A stretch of 64,000 nt of DNA from DASWJZ01 sp963792885 (GCA_963792885.1 CAWBXX010000001.1:496001-560000), one strand, 5' to 3'. Counted from the stretch's first letter, positions 25,881 through 37,266 are shown. The notes: generated by a model not told the origin, from the sequence alone. Translations and numbers: made by a program.

Positions 25881-27665
25881 CCGCCTTCTTCGCGACTGCG
25901 GGCTCGCCTTCGGCGCGGAGGTCATACATACGGAACGTGCCGTAGCCCTTGGCGAGCGGAACCATGCCGACATAGTTGCAGGTGAACTCGCCGCGCGTCT
26001 CAAGCAGCAGGACCGCCGCGAAGGCCTCCGTCACGAAGACGGCTCCAGGCGGCGTGATCGGCTCGATACGCGCTGCCCGCGACAGCGAGCGGCCATAGAA
26101 GGTGCCGCGGCCGATGACCGGATCCCAATCCGCGAACACCGGCCCGTAATGTGCGCCGACCCGCATCGTCGGCGCTTCGTGCGCGCCCCATCACGCTGCC
26201 GTCGATCGCCGCAAGCCGCGCCTGCACGGCGAGGCAGATCTCGGCAGCGCATTTGATATCGGGGACGACGAGATGGATGGCGTCGCCCCAGGTGTTCTTG
26301 AGCGCGACCGCCTCTCCCTTCTCCGCGACCACGTCGCCGATCGCGCGCATCACGGTGTTCCAGAAGATCGGCAGATATTTTTCCGGCATGCGGGAGAAGC
26401 CGGGAAGGTCGCCGAAGACCAGCGCGCTGCATTGCCGTGGAGCGACCGCTTTCCGGCGTCTTCGCCTAGCCGGGCCGCCGCCGAGATCGACGACCGTGTG
26501 ACGCCGCCGCTTGTCCTTCGACCACGCCGTGGCCAATGGCGAATCGAGCGCGTCGCCGGCGGCATCGGTCAGGATCACCTGCAGCGCCTTGCCGTCGAGG
26601 TTCTGCGCGCGCTGGAGCGCCAATCCCATCGCGACGCGGCCAGCATGCTCGCCAAGCCCCGGATCGTCGGAGTCCGGGTCTTCTGCAATCGTGTCGAGAC
26701 GGCTCGCCGCGGCGCAGCAAGCTTCAAAGCGGGCGCGCCACTCCTTGCCGGCATTCTTCAGCGCGACGGTTTTGAAGACGGGCTCGGGAAGCGACAGAAT
26801 GACGTTGAGCTCGTTGCCGGCCGCAAGCGCGGCCTCGGCGAACATGATTTCGCTCGGGCTTCCGAGCGATCCGAAGACCGCGCCGGGATTGAGCTTCTTC
26901 AGCGCAGCGTCAATCCGTGCACGCGCCTCTGCGTCGGCCGGGCCGCGGCGGTATCGCCCCCAGGCGCCGGCATCGCCTTCGCCGCCGAAATAGTGGACCG
27001 TGATGCGCGGCGCGAGGGGCGCCAGGAACCGCTCGATCTCGGCGGCCGCACCGCCGGCTTCGGCAAGAAGCAGGCGGAGCTGGCGGCGCGTGGTCGAGCC
27101 CGCGCCTTCGTCGCCGAACGCGCGCGCGGCTTTCAGGTCGCTGCGTGCGCCCTCAAGGTCGCCGACGAGGATGTTCGCCTCGGCGCGCGTCGCGAGCGAC
27201 CAGAAATCGGCGGCGTTCTTGACCTCGGGATCGGCAAGCACGCGCCTGGCGATCTTCGCTGCGTCCTTCTTGCGCCCGCCGAGAAAGGTCAGACTCGCCC
27301 AGTTGATCGCAGGATAGTAGGCGGGCTTCTTGTCGAAGATCCGCTTGTATGCGGCGGCCGCGCCGAGCAGCCCGGCGCGGCGCGGTGCGCCCTTCAGCTT
27401 CAGCGCCCTGATCCTTCAGGAGACGGCCTTCGAGCGCCAGCACGTCGGTATTCTCCGAGCGGTCGAGCTTCCAGTCATGGAAGCGCTGCATGGCGCGGTC
27501 GGTCGCCCCGGCGCGGGCGAGCGCCAGAACCGCCCTGTGCTTCAGCGTCTCGTTGTCGGGGAAGGTGGCGAGATGGCGGCTCGCCAGATCGAAGGCGGAA
27601 ATCCACTCCGCCTTCCTGACCAACTGCTCCACCTCGGCGATCGCCTCCGCCGCGCCCGCTTCCAT
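25777..27665 (-). CDS. TPR - SLOG-like - adenylate/guanylate cyclase protein, frameshifted
   Basis: About 629 residues once restored. N-terminal TPR helices (WISAFDLASRHLATFPDNET; AIARRVLADPEV-type repeats) occupy about 1-150. A Rossmann-like segment follows with VFGSLGSPSEIMFAEAALAA and LNVILSLP, the same module as in the CNB regulator at 37.6-40.3 kb and reminiscent of SLOG nucleotide-binding domains. The C-terminal class III cyclase domain has ALVFGDLPGFSRMPE, ALKNTWGDAIHLVV, MRVGAHYGPVF and SRAARIEPITPPG. Both metal Asp positions are present. Frame changes are needed near 27400 and 26170. It is convergent with the subtilase gene and overlaps it by about 100 bases. It probably makes a cyclic nucleotide in response to a ligand or partner. 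Confidence 0.78.
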
Positions 27666-27727
27666 CCCATCGCTCCCAAGCTTGCGAGCCGATCTTATGC
27701 ACGCACGCCACGCGACGGGAAAAGCCG

Positions 27728-27756
27728 AAAAAAGAACCGCCGCCCGAAGGCGGCGG
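27728..27756 (-). terminator. Rho-independent terminator on the minus strand
   Basis: On the minus strand CCGCCGCC, TTCG loop, GGCGGCGG is followed by TTCTTTTTT: a textbook intrinsic terminator (stem 27737-27756, T-run 27728-27736). No leftward gene ends immediately upstream; the nearest is the nSTAND gene ending at 28526, so that transcript would cross the secreted-protein gene in antisense before stopping here. Confidence 0.8.
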
Positions 27757-27919
27757 CAAGTCTGGGAGGAGGTCGTCGGAGGGAGGGAGGGCCCGTCCGA
27801 CGCAAACGACCATGCCGCAGTTCCCGCGCGCCGTTTGTGCGCAACCTCACAATCCGCGGAGCGGCATTGCGCGAGGCTTGGTTCTCGAAATCGCGCATCC
27901 CGCGAGAGGAGTGAAGACC

Positions 27920-28504
27920 ATGATCAGGACCCTCGCAGCAGCCGCGCTCGCCGCCGCTTTCCTCGGATCGCGCGCCGAGGCCGACGGGCAGGATTGGCGC
28001 CCGGAGGGCCACGACAGCGCAGTCGCCGCCTGCCTCGATTTCAACAGCTACAAGCCCGCCAACCTCGTCGACGCGGTCGAGGACGGACTCGGCGACTGGG
28101 TCGTCTGGGTAAAGGACAAGGACGAAGATCTCTGGCTCTGCAATGCAAACGGCGAGGGCGACGTCTATGCGAACGTGCTCCTGAACGGCGATCTTCTCGA
28201 CGGCGACGGCGCGAGGCTTATCGCCAAGGACCGCGACGGCCACCGGCCCGGCCCGGCCGAGAGCGCGGAACGGCTTTGCGCCGCGGTCGGCGATTACATG
28301 GAAGACCTCGAGATCGTCGCGACCGTCGACGACGCGCTCGGCGACTATGTCGTCTGGCTCAAGAACGGAGACGGCGCCTACTGGATGTGCAATGCGTCGG
28401 CCGACGCCAAGCTCTACAGCTTCGAGTCCGTGCAATATCCGCTCGACGGGTCGGTGAACGACGACGGTAGGTGCTGCGCGCCATACGAGGACCGGCAGAG
28501 CTGA
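27920..28504 (+). CDS. Secreted protein with two internal repeats
   Basis: 194 residues from the ATG at 27920, preceded by GAGAGGAG. A clear signal peptide (MIRTLAAAALAAAFLGSRAEA) predicts export by Sec. The mature part holds two copies of a roughly 95-residue unit, each with the core 'DALGDYVVWLKN': first VEDGLGDWVVWVKDKDEDLW then LCNANGEGDVY, second VDDALGDYVVWLKNGDGAYW then MCNASADAKLY. Each unit has a single central Cys and an Asp-rich loop that could bind calcium. The family is not recognised. It lies between the cyclase gene and the nSTAND gene, alone on the plus strand, and could be a periplasmic sensor or ligand for the membrane-anchored nSTAND protein. Confidence 0.75.
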   Translation: MIRTLAAAALAAAFLGSRAEADGQDWRPEGHDSAVAACLDFNSYKPANLVDAVEDGLGDWVVWVKDKDEDLWLCNANGEGDVYANVLLNGDLLDGDGARLIAKDRDGHRPGPAESAERLCAAVGDYMEDLEIVATVDDALGDYVVWLKNGDGAYWMCNASADAKLYSFESVQYPLDGSVNDDGRCCAPYEDRQS

Positions 28505-28525
28505 ACGCGGAAGACGCGGCGCCGG

Positions 28526-31500
28526 TCAGCTTGCGCCGGCGTCGGCCGGAAGCTCGACCAGCGCGCGCGGCTGCCAGGCGGCGACGTTCGAAATCGACCT
28601 CCGACGCTTCTGCCGGCGGCACGTCGATCGTACGCGCCTTGAGATCGGCTTCCGCCGCCGCGCGCGTATTCCCCTCCTCGGTGAAAAGCCGCTCCGCGAG
28701 CTTGGCGTGGAAAAGCTTCTGGACCGGATCGTCGCCGAGATCGACCAAAGCCAAGTGCGCCTCTGGAACACCGAGGTCGGCGGCCTTGCCGGCGAGCCAC
28801 GCGAGGCCGTTCCGCTGGCGCGGCGTCGTCGCTTGATCGGCGAGGAAGGGATAGAGCAGCGGAAAGGACTCGATCAGCGTGCGCTGCGCCGTGGCGATGT
28901 AGGCGTCGCCGCTGCCGGCGTCGTCCTTCTGGCTCAGCGCGTAAGCCACGAGCGAGAAGGCCGGCGAGACGCCCATCGCCGCGGCGTCTCTGGCGATCGG
29001 CAGGTAATCCGCCTCGCGGCTCGTGTCGGAGCTGATCACGCGCGCGAGCTGGTAGGCGGTGCGGCCGTCTTTGGGCCGGCGGTCATGCTCGGCGCGGCAT
29101 TCCTCTTCGGCCGCAGCGGCATCGACCTTGTCGAGCGTCAGCCCGGGGGCGCGCCTCAGCGGATCGTAGGGGTCGGCGGCGAGCAGGTCGCATTTGGTGG
29201 CGGACTGCCCTCCCCGCTCCAGGCCGACGAGCCCGGCCAGGAAGCCAATCGGCCAGCCGTATGTACTCATCCGGTACCAACCGCTCTGGAAGGTGGCATC
29301 CGCCGTGATCGCGCCCGCGTCGATCATCTCGGCGTTGACGTCGTCCTTCTCGGCGGCGAGCGCGAGAAGCTCTAGGACCCACGGCGCATGGTCCTTGGCG
29401 GTGCGCCCGTCGCCCAAGTCGGCAAGCTCAGCCTCGCGCATGGTCCGCGCCAAATTGGCGAGTGCGTACCCGTAGCCGGAGCCAACCCTGTTGAGGAGGT
29501 CCGTATCGAGCATCCAGCGGTCATCCCAAACCGTCTCGAACTGCTTCACCGACTCGCGCTCGATCGCGGCCGTCGCGTCGGAGGATGGTTCGGCGATGCC
29601 GACCCATCGCAGGATCTCGGCGTAGCGGAAACGCGCCTCGACATCGTCGGCGTTCGCCTCGACGATCGGTCGCATCAGATCGGCGCTCTCGTGCAGGACT
29701 TTCGCGGACTTGACGCCATCGTGGTCGTTCAGGAGCACGCCCCACCAGAAGAGCGAGCGGGCCCGCAGCCGGTTCCATTTTTCCTTTTCGGTGTCGTCGG
29801 CGTTCGCGGCGACAGCCTCGGCCATGGCGGCCGCCGATTCGAGCGCGCCCTCAACGGCCCGCACCTCCGCTTCCGCGCCGACGGCCGGCAGGGTCTCGAA
29901 CTCGTAGCCTAGGAAGCCGAAGTCGATCGCATCCAGTTCCGAGCGGACCGCGTCCTTCGGCGTGGCGCCTACGGTGTCGGCGACGAGCGAACCGGCGCGG
30001 CGGAAAAGTCCAATTCCCTCGCCGCTCGCATCGATCGGCGTCGTCGAGCCGGCCGCGACCAGCTTGATGGCCTCCGCCGCCAGCCGGAACACGGTGGCGG
30101 GATCATTCTTCCCGCCGATCTCGTCGGCGAGTTCGAGGTATTCGCCGACGATGTCGGGCGACCATCCCGACGCGGCGCTCGTGCGCTCACCGAGCGTGAT
30201 CAGAAGGTCGGCGGCGCCCTTCGGATCGTGAGCGCGCAGGTCGAAGACGCGCGCGCGCTCAAGCTCGTTCGTCAGGATCTCGAGCAGCGGCGAACCCGGC
30301 AGCGTGGCGACGAGCCGGTTTGCGTTCTCCATGTCGAAACTGTGCCGCGCCGCCGACTCCGACGGGATATCGGGAAGCGCGGCGGTGCCGGCGATCTCGG
30401 TCTCCGCCGGCTGCCACGCGTCGAGCCGCGCGATGACACCCAGCACGCGCTCGTCGGGAAGAAGCCGGGCGAGCTGCGCGCGGCGATGCCCCGCAAAGTC
30501 TGCATCGTCGTCGCGACCGTTGGCGCGATAGAGCCGCTCGGCGATCGAGAAATCGAAAAGAGCTTCGGCCAGGGAATCGAGGTCGTTGATGTGGCGCTCC
30601 TGCCAATGGCCGAAGAGCTGCGCGACGGTCGGATCGGAAGCGGTGTGCTCCCGCGCGGCATCGAGCAGCTCGGTCGCGATCGGCGCGCCGGCGGCGATCG
30701 CGCGCAACGCTGCGGACGGTACGCTTGTACCGAAGCGGACGGCGTCCTTGGCGATCGTCTGAAGGTCGAGGTCGCCGCGCTCCATCGCGATCCGCGCCAG
30801 CACGGCTCCCAGGATGCGGGTCGCGACCCGGTCTCCGCCTGCCGCGGCCTGAAGCACGCGGGAGAAGGCTGCGTCCTCGACAAGATCGCGCACGCTTGCG
30901 ACCTGCCCACGCTGCGCCAGCGCCTCGACCGCACCGAGCGCGCGCATATCATCGGCGGTCGCGCAGTCCTGCGAGGCCGCGGGCGTGAGATCCGGCCTGT
31001 CTCCAATGAGACGCAGCTCGAGCATCGAGAGCCGCTGCGCCGCCGCCCGGCGGCAGCCGCTGTCGCTTCCCGCCGCCTTGGTGCGCTCCATGTCGCGATC
31101 CGCCATCAAGAGATCGAGATTGGAGTCGGCCTCCTGGTCGCGCCTGCTTCGCATCGCGACGAGACGCGCCGTATCGGTGATGTCGTCGGGCGGCGTCACG
31201 TCAGCGAAGTCGAAGGAAGCGGCAGCGTCGGTGTCCCATTCGACCGACAGCATCCGCCCATCGGAGCGGAGCGCGAGCACCGACGGGTTGGCGGGAAGGC
31301 GCGCGTGGCCGATCAGCGTGCCCGTCGTCGCGTCGAGCGAGGTGATGCGATCGTGGTCGTCAGCGACGGCGATCGACTTGTCGGTGGCGAACAATCCGGC
31401 AATGACGGGGGACGCGAAATAGGTCGCGTCGAACTTCACCGCCCAGGCGCCGCTTTCGTCCTGGTGAAAGCCGGAGATGCGACCGGCGTCATAGGCAACG

Positions 31501-34500
31501 GCGATGTCGCCATTCGACGAGAAGGCGACCGCCTTCGGGTTGGTCCAGCGAAGTATCCTCTGCCGCTCGCCGCCACCTCCAGTGCCGTCTTTCGCGCGCG
31601 AGTCCGATGCGCTCTCGGTCCCAACCGCCGAGTCCGTGGCCAGGGCGGGCGGCACCGCCGGGTCGACTTCGATCGCGGAGCTTGAGACCAGAGCAATGCG
31701 GTTCCGCTTGGGGTCACCGGCGATCCCGATGCGGCCCTCGGCCAGCCGCCGCAGCGGGGCGAAGCCTCGCGTTGCGACAGCCGCTGCGGGCGTCGCCGCG
31801 ACGTTTCCCGATGTCGTGCCGGGGCCGGCAGGGCGCTGCTCCTGCCGCCCCGTCTCGGGCGCCTGATCGACAACGTCCACCCACCAGACGGACCCGGTCT
31901 TGTCGAGCAGCGCAAACGCCGTTGAGCCGGCGTCGGCGGCAACGATCCGCTCCACGTTATCGCTTTCGCTTGGAGCATCGCACTCGGTCTTGGGCGTTGA
32001 CGCCTCCAGCTCGGCACGCGCCTCTCCGACCGCGGCGGTGCTGTTGTGCCAACCGACATTCGCGCCGTTTCCGACCGCCGCCACGAAGAGCAGCGATCCG
32101 TCGAAGTGCCGGAAAAGAAGCGATCGGCCGTCGCCGCCGAAAGCGACCGCAGAAATGCAGTTCGACTGGCTGATCTGCATCGGGCGGAAGGAGCGATCCT
32201 CCTCGAACTCCCCGTCCGGGCGCATCCGATAGACAAGGAGCTGCTGGTCATAGGTGACGCCTGCGATGCGGAACGTGTCGCCGTCCCGATAGACCGCGAT
32301 CGAATTGGGCGCGACGTAGAGGTTGAGCTTCTGCCGCGTGGACGGCATGCGATAGTTCGCGAGCACACCGGTGGCCGCCACCCCGTTGCTCTCGACGGAG
32401 TCGGGAGCCTTTTCCACGATGCGGTAACCGCCGAGCCCGTCGAATGCGATCTCCCCCATGCGGGCATGCGAGGCCGCATCGAGCCGAACCACTTTCTGGC
32501 TCTCGTCCTGTGGAATCTGGAGGATGATGCCGGCGCCGGAGTTTTGGACGAGAAGGCTATAGCCGGGATTTCCGTCGATCATTGTATCGTGGATCGACGT
32601 CTGCGCCATCGTCATCCCTTTCGGGACGCTCTCAACCCAGCGCGCAGTTTCGGTGGCGACATCGTAGGCGGTCAGGCTCTGCGACACGCAATCCCCGGGG
32701 CAGGTGAGCGTCAACAGCAATTCGCCGTCCGGCGTGAGCTTTGCGTCGGTGACGCCGCTGTCGGTGGCGATTTCGCGAACCGTCTCCTCTTCGGTGTCCA
32801 GCGACAGGACCCTGCCGTCGGAGCCGCTGTTGACGAGCATGATGACGCGACGGGACAGAAGTCCAAGCAGCGTCACGTCGCCGATGCTGTCGTATTCCAT
32901 CGCCTTGGCGATATTGTCGGTCGTCGCGGCGAAGGTGATCGTGCTCTCTGCGGGATCGACGTAGGCAACCTCGCCGGGGTTGCCGCCGAGCTTGAAATAG
33001 AGCGCGAAGCCGGCGCCGGTGTTCACCGGCCCGATCTGATCGAGGCCGACCTCGCCGTCGAGCTGCGGCATCGGGACCATGATCGGCGCCGCTTGCGTGT
33101 CCGCCCAGAGCGCGATCTGCCTGTCGTCCTTTTGGTCGTCGGGCGACGGCTCGTCGGTGACGATCGCGACGCGGCTTCCGTCCGGGGTCACGAGGTCGAC
33201 GGCCGTTCCGAGATCGGCTCCCGACGGCAGCTCGAACGAGCCGAGAGCCGTCCCCGTCATCGCGTCGAACAGCCCGATGATCTTGTTGCCGGAGACCGTG
33301 CTCCCGTCGGCGCCCTTCCTATCAAGTGCGTAGACGCGGAAGCGGCCCGACGTTCCGGTCCAGCCCTCGAGGCCGCTATAGCCGAGGAAGTCCGGCAGCA
33401 CGGGGAGCTCCGCCACCCGCTGGCGGGCGAACGCCTTGACCACCGGCTCGATCAGCCAGCGGTCGAGCGCTCCGCTGTCGGCGCCGATCAGATCCTGCCA
33501 CAGCGTGCCGAGCAGGTTCGACGCGACCTCCCAGGAGCCCGACTGCTGCAACGTCGAGACGCGTTGCGCCACGAGCTCGAGATTCGAGCGCTGGAACTCG
33601 GCCCGCGCCTGCGCAGCGCGCTGGCGCTCCAGCTCGACCTGCGCCTCTGCCGCTTGGCGTGCGGCTACCTTCTCCCGCTCGGCGGCCACGATCGCCGCCT
33701 GGCGCGCCACTTCGGCTGCCTGGCGCGCGTCCTCGGCCGCCTTGCGCGCATCCTCGGCAGCTTGACGCTGGCGGTCGGCATCTTCGCGCGCTGCGGCCTC
33801 CGCTCTCGCGGAGTCGAGCGCCCGCTGCCGCTCCGCCTCGGCTGCCAGGCGTTGTCTATCCGCCTCTTCTCGCGCCGCGGTCTCGGCGCGCGCTGACTCC
33901 AGCGCCCGCTGCCGTTCGGCCTCGGCCGCCACCCGCTGCCGATCAGCCTCTTCGCGCGCTGCCGCTTCGGCTTGGGCGGAATTGAGCGCACGCTGGCGCT
34001 CCGCTTCCGCCGCCTCGCGTTGCCGGTCGGCTTCTTCGCGCGCCGCAGCCTCCGCCGTTGCAGCGTCGAGCGCGCGCTGTCGCTCAACCTCGGCTGCAGC
34101 CCGTTCCTGGTTCGCGCGCCAGGCGGAGTATCCAGCGAAGGCGGTCAGCGGCGTGACGATGCAGAGGATGACGATCACCGCCGCAGTTACCATCCGATTG
34201 CGCGACTTCTGCCGCTGCTCCTTCGCCCTCGCCTCCTCGTTCGCCTCCTCGGCGTGGCGGCTGTCGGCGAGGAATTTCGCCGTCTGCTCGAAGTCGCCGC
34301 CGTAACGCTTCGCCCAGGCTGCGGTCGGCAGCTCGTGATCCCACCAGCTGGCGTTGCTCGCGAGCGCGAGGCCGGAGAGAAGATTTGCCTCGCCGCGCTG
34401 ATAACGCTCCGAGGAATCGACGAGCCGCCGCCAGGTGTCGGCCGCGGTGATCTCCAGCTGCAGCCATGCCGCGAACTCGTCCCACTGGCGGATCAGGCTC

Positions 34501-35714
34501 TCGTGACTGATGTCGATCAGCGTCGTCGATCGGAGCGGCGTCGGCCGCGGCGGCATCAGGAAATTTCGTCCCGGCCCGCGAAACGCCTCGATGATCTCGC
34601 GCACAGCGATCTCGTCGCCGCCGGCGATCGCGACAAGCTCTCCAAACTCCGTCGGCCGCCGCACCGCCTCGGCGAGGCTCGATCCGGCCGTGAGCGCGCG
34701 GAAGATCGTTGGGGCGAGCGCCCGATGCTCCGGGAGCAGCTCCTCCAATATCTCACGGCCGTGCGCAGCGAGCGCGCCGCGCAGCCCGCCGACCGCTTCG
34801 TAGTCGGCGAGCTCCAGCACGATCGGACCGCCGGCGCTGCGTTCCGCCGCGATCGACCACAGGCGGTTCAAAACGTGCTGCATCAGCGGCAACTGATCGG
34901 CGCGCCGAACTAGACGCTCGAGCTGATGGCCGGTGTCGTCCTCGTCCCACGGCGCGAAAGACGTGAGGTCGTTCAGGAGCCGGTTCACGAGTGCCGGCTC
35001 GATGGAGAAGCCGCAGACCGCCGCCGGGCCGACGATCGCTTCGCGCACCTCGTCGCGGCCCATGCGCGGCGTCAGGTAGAGGCCGCGGTTGATCGCCTCG
35101 GAGAGCCCGTCGATCAGCGCCGCCGCTCCGAGATACTCGGAGCGCATGGTGATGGCGACATAGATGCGCGCGCGCTCGAGAGGCGCCTCTGCGCTTTCAA
35201 GCAGGGTCGCGACGAACGCCTCCGCCTCCTCGCGCTCGCTATAGGCGCCGTATCGGAAGAGCTCCTCGAACTGGTCGACGAGGAGAAGCAGGTTCGTGCC
35301 TTCCGGAAGGTTCGCCTCGCACCACTCGACGACGGAGCGTGGCCCGCGCGCGAGGAAGGTGCGCAGAAGCTTCACCTCCTCCTCGTCCGGCGTCGCGTCA
35401 GGGTTTTCGGCGACCGCCTTGATCAGCCCTTCGGCCATGTTGTGGAGCGGCTGCTCGCCGGGACGGAAATCGGCGATCAGCCAGCGCGATCCCGCCTGAT
35501 GCAGGAGGCCGATCTCGAGCGCATCGAGCAGGCCGGTCTTGACCAGCGAGGACTTGCCGCTTCCCGACGCACCGAGCACGGCGAGGAAGCGCGTCGCCGC
35601 CAGCCGGTCGACCATATCGTCGACGCAGCCCTCTCGCCCGAAGAAGAGGTCCGTCTCTTCGCGTGTGAAGGAGCGCAGCCCCGGATAGGGGAGACGCCCT
35701 CCGGCGGTGCTCAT
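28526..35714 (-). CDS. Giant membrane-anchored nSTAND NTPase with coiled-coil repeats and propeller-like sensor
   Basis: About 2,395 residues. Residues 1-500 form an nSTAND1 module starting PYPGLRSFTREETDLFFGRE, with Walker A GASGSGKSS (48-56) and Walker B LLLLVDQFEELF (about 142-153). One membrane helix lies at 508-530 (AAVIVILCIVTPLTAFAGYS). Four 28-residue coiled-coil repeats (541-652) follow, then a beta-rich, propeller-like region (about 730-1440, with repeated DG and VALS-type blades), then a long helical repeat region to the end. A one-base shift in the GCGCGCGC run near 28568 restores the natural end LVELPADAGAS with stop at 28526; without it the frame overruns into the secreted-protein gene. 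The start overlaps the TIR gene stop (ATGA). nSTAND proteins act as oligomerising switches in immunity and signalling; the paired TIR protein is the likely effector or adaptor. Confidence 0.88.
33759..34094 (-). repeat. Four 84-bp coding repeats (28-residue coiled-coil units)
   Basis: Four tandem copies of a 28-residue unit inside the nSTAND gene, each close to AEAERQRALDSARAEAAARE followed by EADRQR plus two residues. The amino-acid unit is highly regular with a charged heptad-like pattern, forming a stalk just after the membrane helix. Shorter AEDARQAA-type degenerate units continue for about 100 bases. Copy number may vary between strains. Confidence 0.85.
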
Positions 35715-37162
35715 TGAGGAAGACCCGTCAGGAACTGTCTCACGCTCTCCGCCGCCATGCCCTCGCGATACTCGATGCGCATGATCTCAGGCAGATCCAT
35801 GCCGAAATCCGGCTTCGACCCCGGCGGGCCGAGGTAGATGGCGAGCGCCTTCAGGGGATGGCTGCGGCGATGCTTGAGCTTCGAATAGAGGCGGAGCTGG
35901 CCGCGCACCCACACGGGCGTCGCCTGGCCGTAGATCATCACCAGCGCGTCGCACTCGACGATGTTCTCCTCGAGATCGAGCCGCACATCCTCCGCGGAGC
36001 CCTGCAGGATCGGAACGGCGGCGCTGACATGGGCGCTGGTAAACTCGCGCCTGAGGTCTTCGGCGATGTTGGTGTCGCTGCCGTCGGCGTTGATGAAGAT
36101 GAACTGCTCGGCGGAGGGCTGCGAGGCCGCGAGCGGGCGCTTCTCGGCGCGCTTGACGATGTCGGCCTTGAACGCTTCGAGCCCGATCCGCATCACGTTC
36201 TCGCCGGCAAGAAGGCTCGCGTGCTGCGGATCGGCGATGCTCACCGGATCGATGTCCGGGCGCAGCCACTGCAGGATCGGAAGCCCGCGCGTGATCGCGC
36301 GCTCGACCTGCAGGCGGTCGTAGCCTTGCGGCACGTCGGGCGGGCGCTTGGCGTGCGTGCGGCCGAGAAGCTGAACGAAGACGTCGGCGCGCGCGAGATC
36401 GGCCTCGACCGCGGCGGCGAATTCCAACCCACCCTGCGGATAGGTTCCCTGCGGCAGAACGCCGATGCCGAACTGCTCGACGTAACGGCGAACCTGCTCG
36501 CGCTCCTCGTCGAGATCGTCGGTAGTCTGGGCGAGAAAGACGGTGCCGCCCAAGCCCCCGACCAACGCATCGACAGCAGGCATGGCGGCCACAGTTGGCG
36601 CCGTCTGCGCCTTTTGCTCTTCGCGCATCTTCTTCAGCTGGCGGCGGATCTGCTCGCCGAGATCGAAGAGCGTCTGCATGTAGATATCGGAGCCGGTCGT
36701 CATCGTTACCGGGATCTCGCGCTCCGGATGCTTCTGCCAGAACGCCATGCGCTTCAGCTCGCGGATCGCACGCGGATATTCGTCGTTGGAATCGAGCGGC
36801 GAATATTCGATCGCGAAGATGCGGCCGCCGACGCCCATCGACTGCATGAAGGCGCCGAGCTCGCGCATCGTATAGGAGCTCTCGACGACGTAAGCGGGCG
36901 ATGTCACCGCCACGAAGACGGCGGACGACGAGGCGTTCTCCATCAGCGCCTCGTCCAGCTTCACGCCGGTCTCAAGACTCGAATGGCCGGTGAAGTAGAT
37001 GCGGAGACCATCTTCCTCGCGCACGCCGAGCCGCATGCGCAGCACTTTCTTCAAATCGCCGGCAAAAGCAGTCACCCAAGGCGGCGCGCTGCCGATGGCG
37101 ACATCATCAATATGCGCGAAGCTAACAAATACGTCGCACTTGCAGTTCGGCACGTATGCCAT
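35711..37162 (-). CDS. TIR-domain protein with two further TIR-like domains
   Basis: 483 residues, starting MAYVPNCKCDVFVSFAHIDD at 37162; the open frame upstream is not protein-like. The TIR domain spans about 8-165: CDVFVSFAHID is box 1, and SPAYVVESSYTMRELGAF carries E101 at the position of the catalytic NADase glutamate. A second Rossmann-like domain (about 205-345) starts GTVFLAQTTDDLDEEREQVR, resembling TIR/DUF4062 domains. A third (about 352-483) starts FIFINADGSDTNIAEDLR and includes DLEENIVECDALVMIYG and VRGQLRLYSKLK. Its stop overlaps the nSTAND start, so the two are made together. TIR proteins of this kind cleave or convert NAD or act as adaptors in defence and signalling. E101 is seen; catalysis is inferred. 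Confidence 0.85.
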   Translation of the reverse strand: MAYVPNCKCDVFVSFAHIDDVAIGSAPPWVTAFAGDLKKVLRMRLGVREEDGLRIYFTGHSSLETGVKLDEALMENASSSAVFVAVTSPAYVVESSYTMRELGAFMQSMGVGGRIFAIEYSPLDSNDEYPRAIRELKRMAFWQKHPEREIPVTMTTGSDIYMQTLFDLGEQIRRQLKKMREEQKAQTAPTVAAMPAVDALVGGLGGTVFLAQTTDDLDEEREQVRRYVEQFGIGVLPQGTYPQGGLEFAAAVEADLARADVFVQLLGRTHAKRPPDVPQGYDRLQVERAITRGLPILQWLRPDIDPVSIADPQHASLLAGENVMRIGLEAFKADIVKRAEKRPLAASQPSAEQFIFINADGSDTNIAEDLRREFTSAHVSAAVPILQGSAEDVRLDLEENIVECDALVMIYGQATPVWVRGQLRLYSKLKHRRSHPLKALAIYLGPPGSKPDFGMDLPEIMRIEYREGMAAESVRQFLTGLPQ

Positions 37163-37266
37163 GCTGCCCGTAACCCCTCGTTCGACGGCTCCCGCGTGGC
37201 GCAAACGATACACAGCGGGCGTGCAAATTGCGAGAGGCGGAGGGCCGGAATTCCGGGCCCGAAGCC

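Noticed and set aside
33759..34094. Tandem repeats as a possible CRISPR array
   Set aside because: The repeats are contiguous 84-bp coding units in frame within the nSTAND gene, without spacers or neighbouring cas genes.
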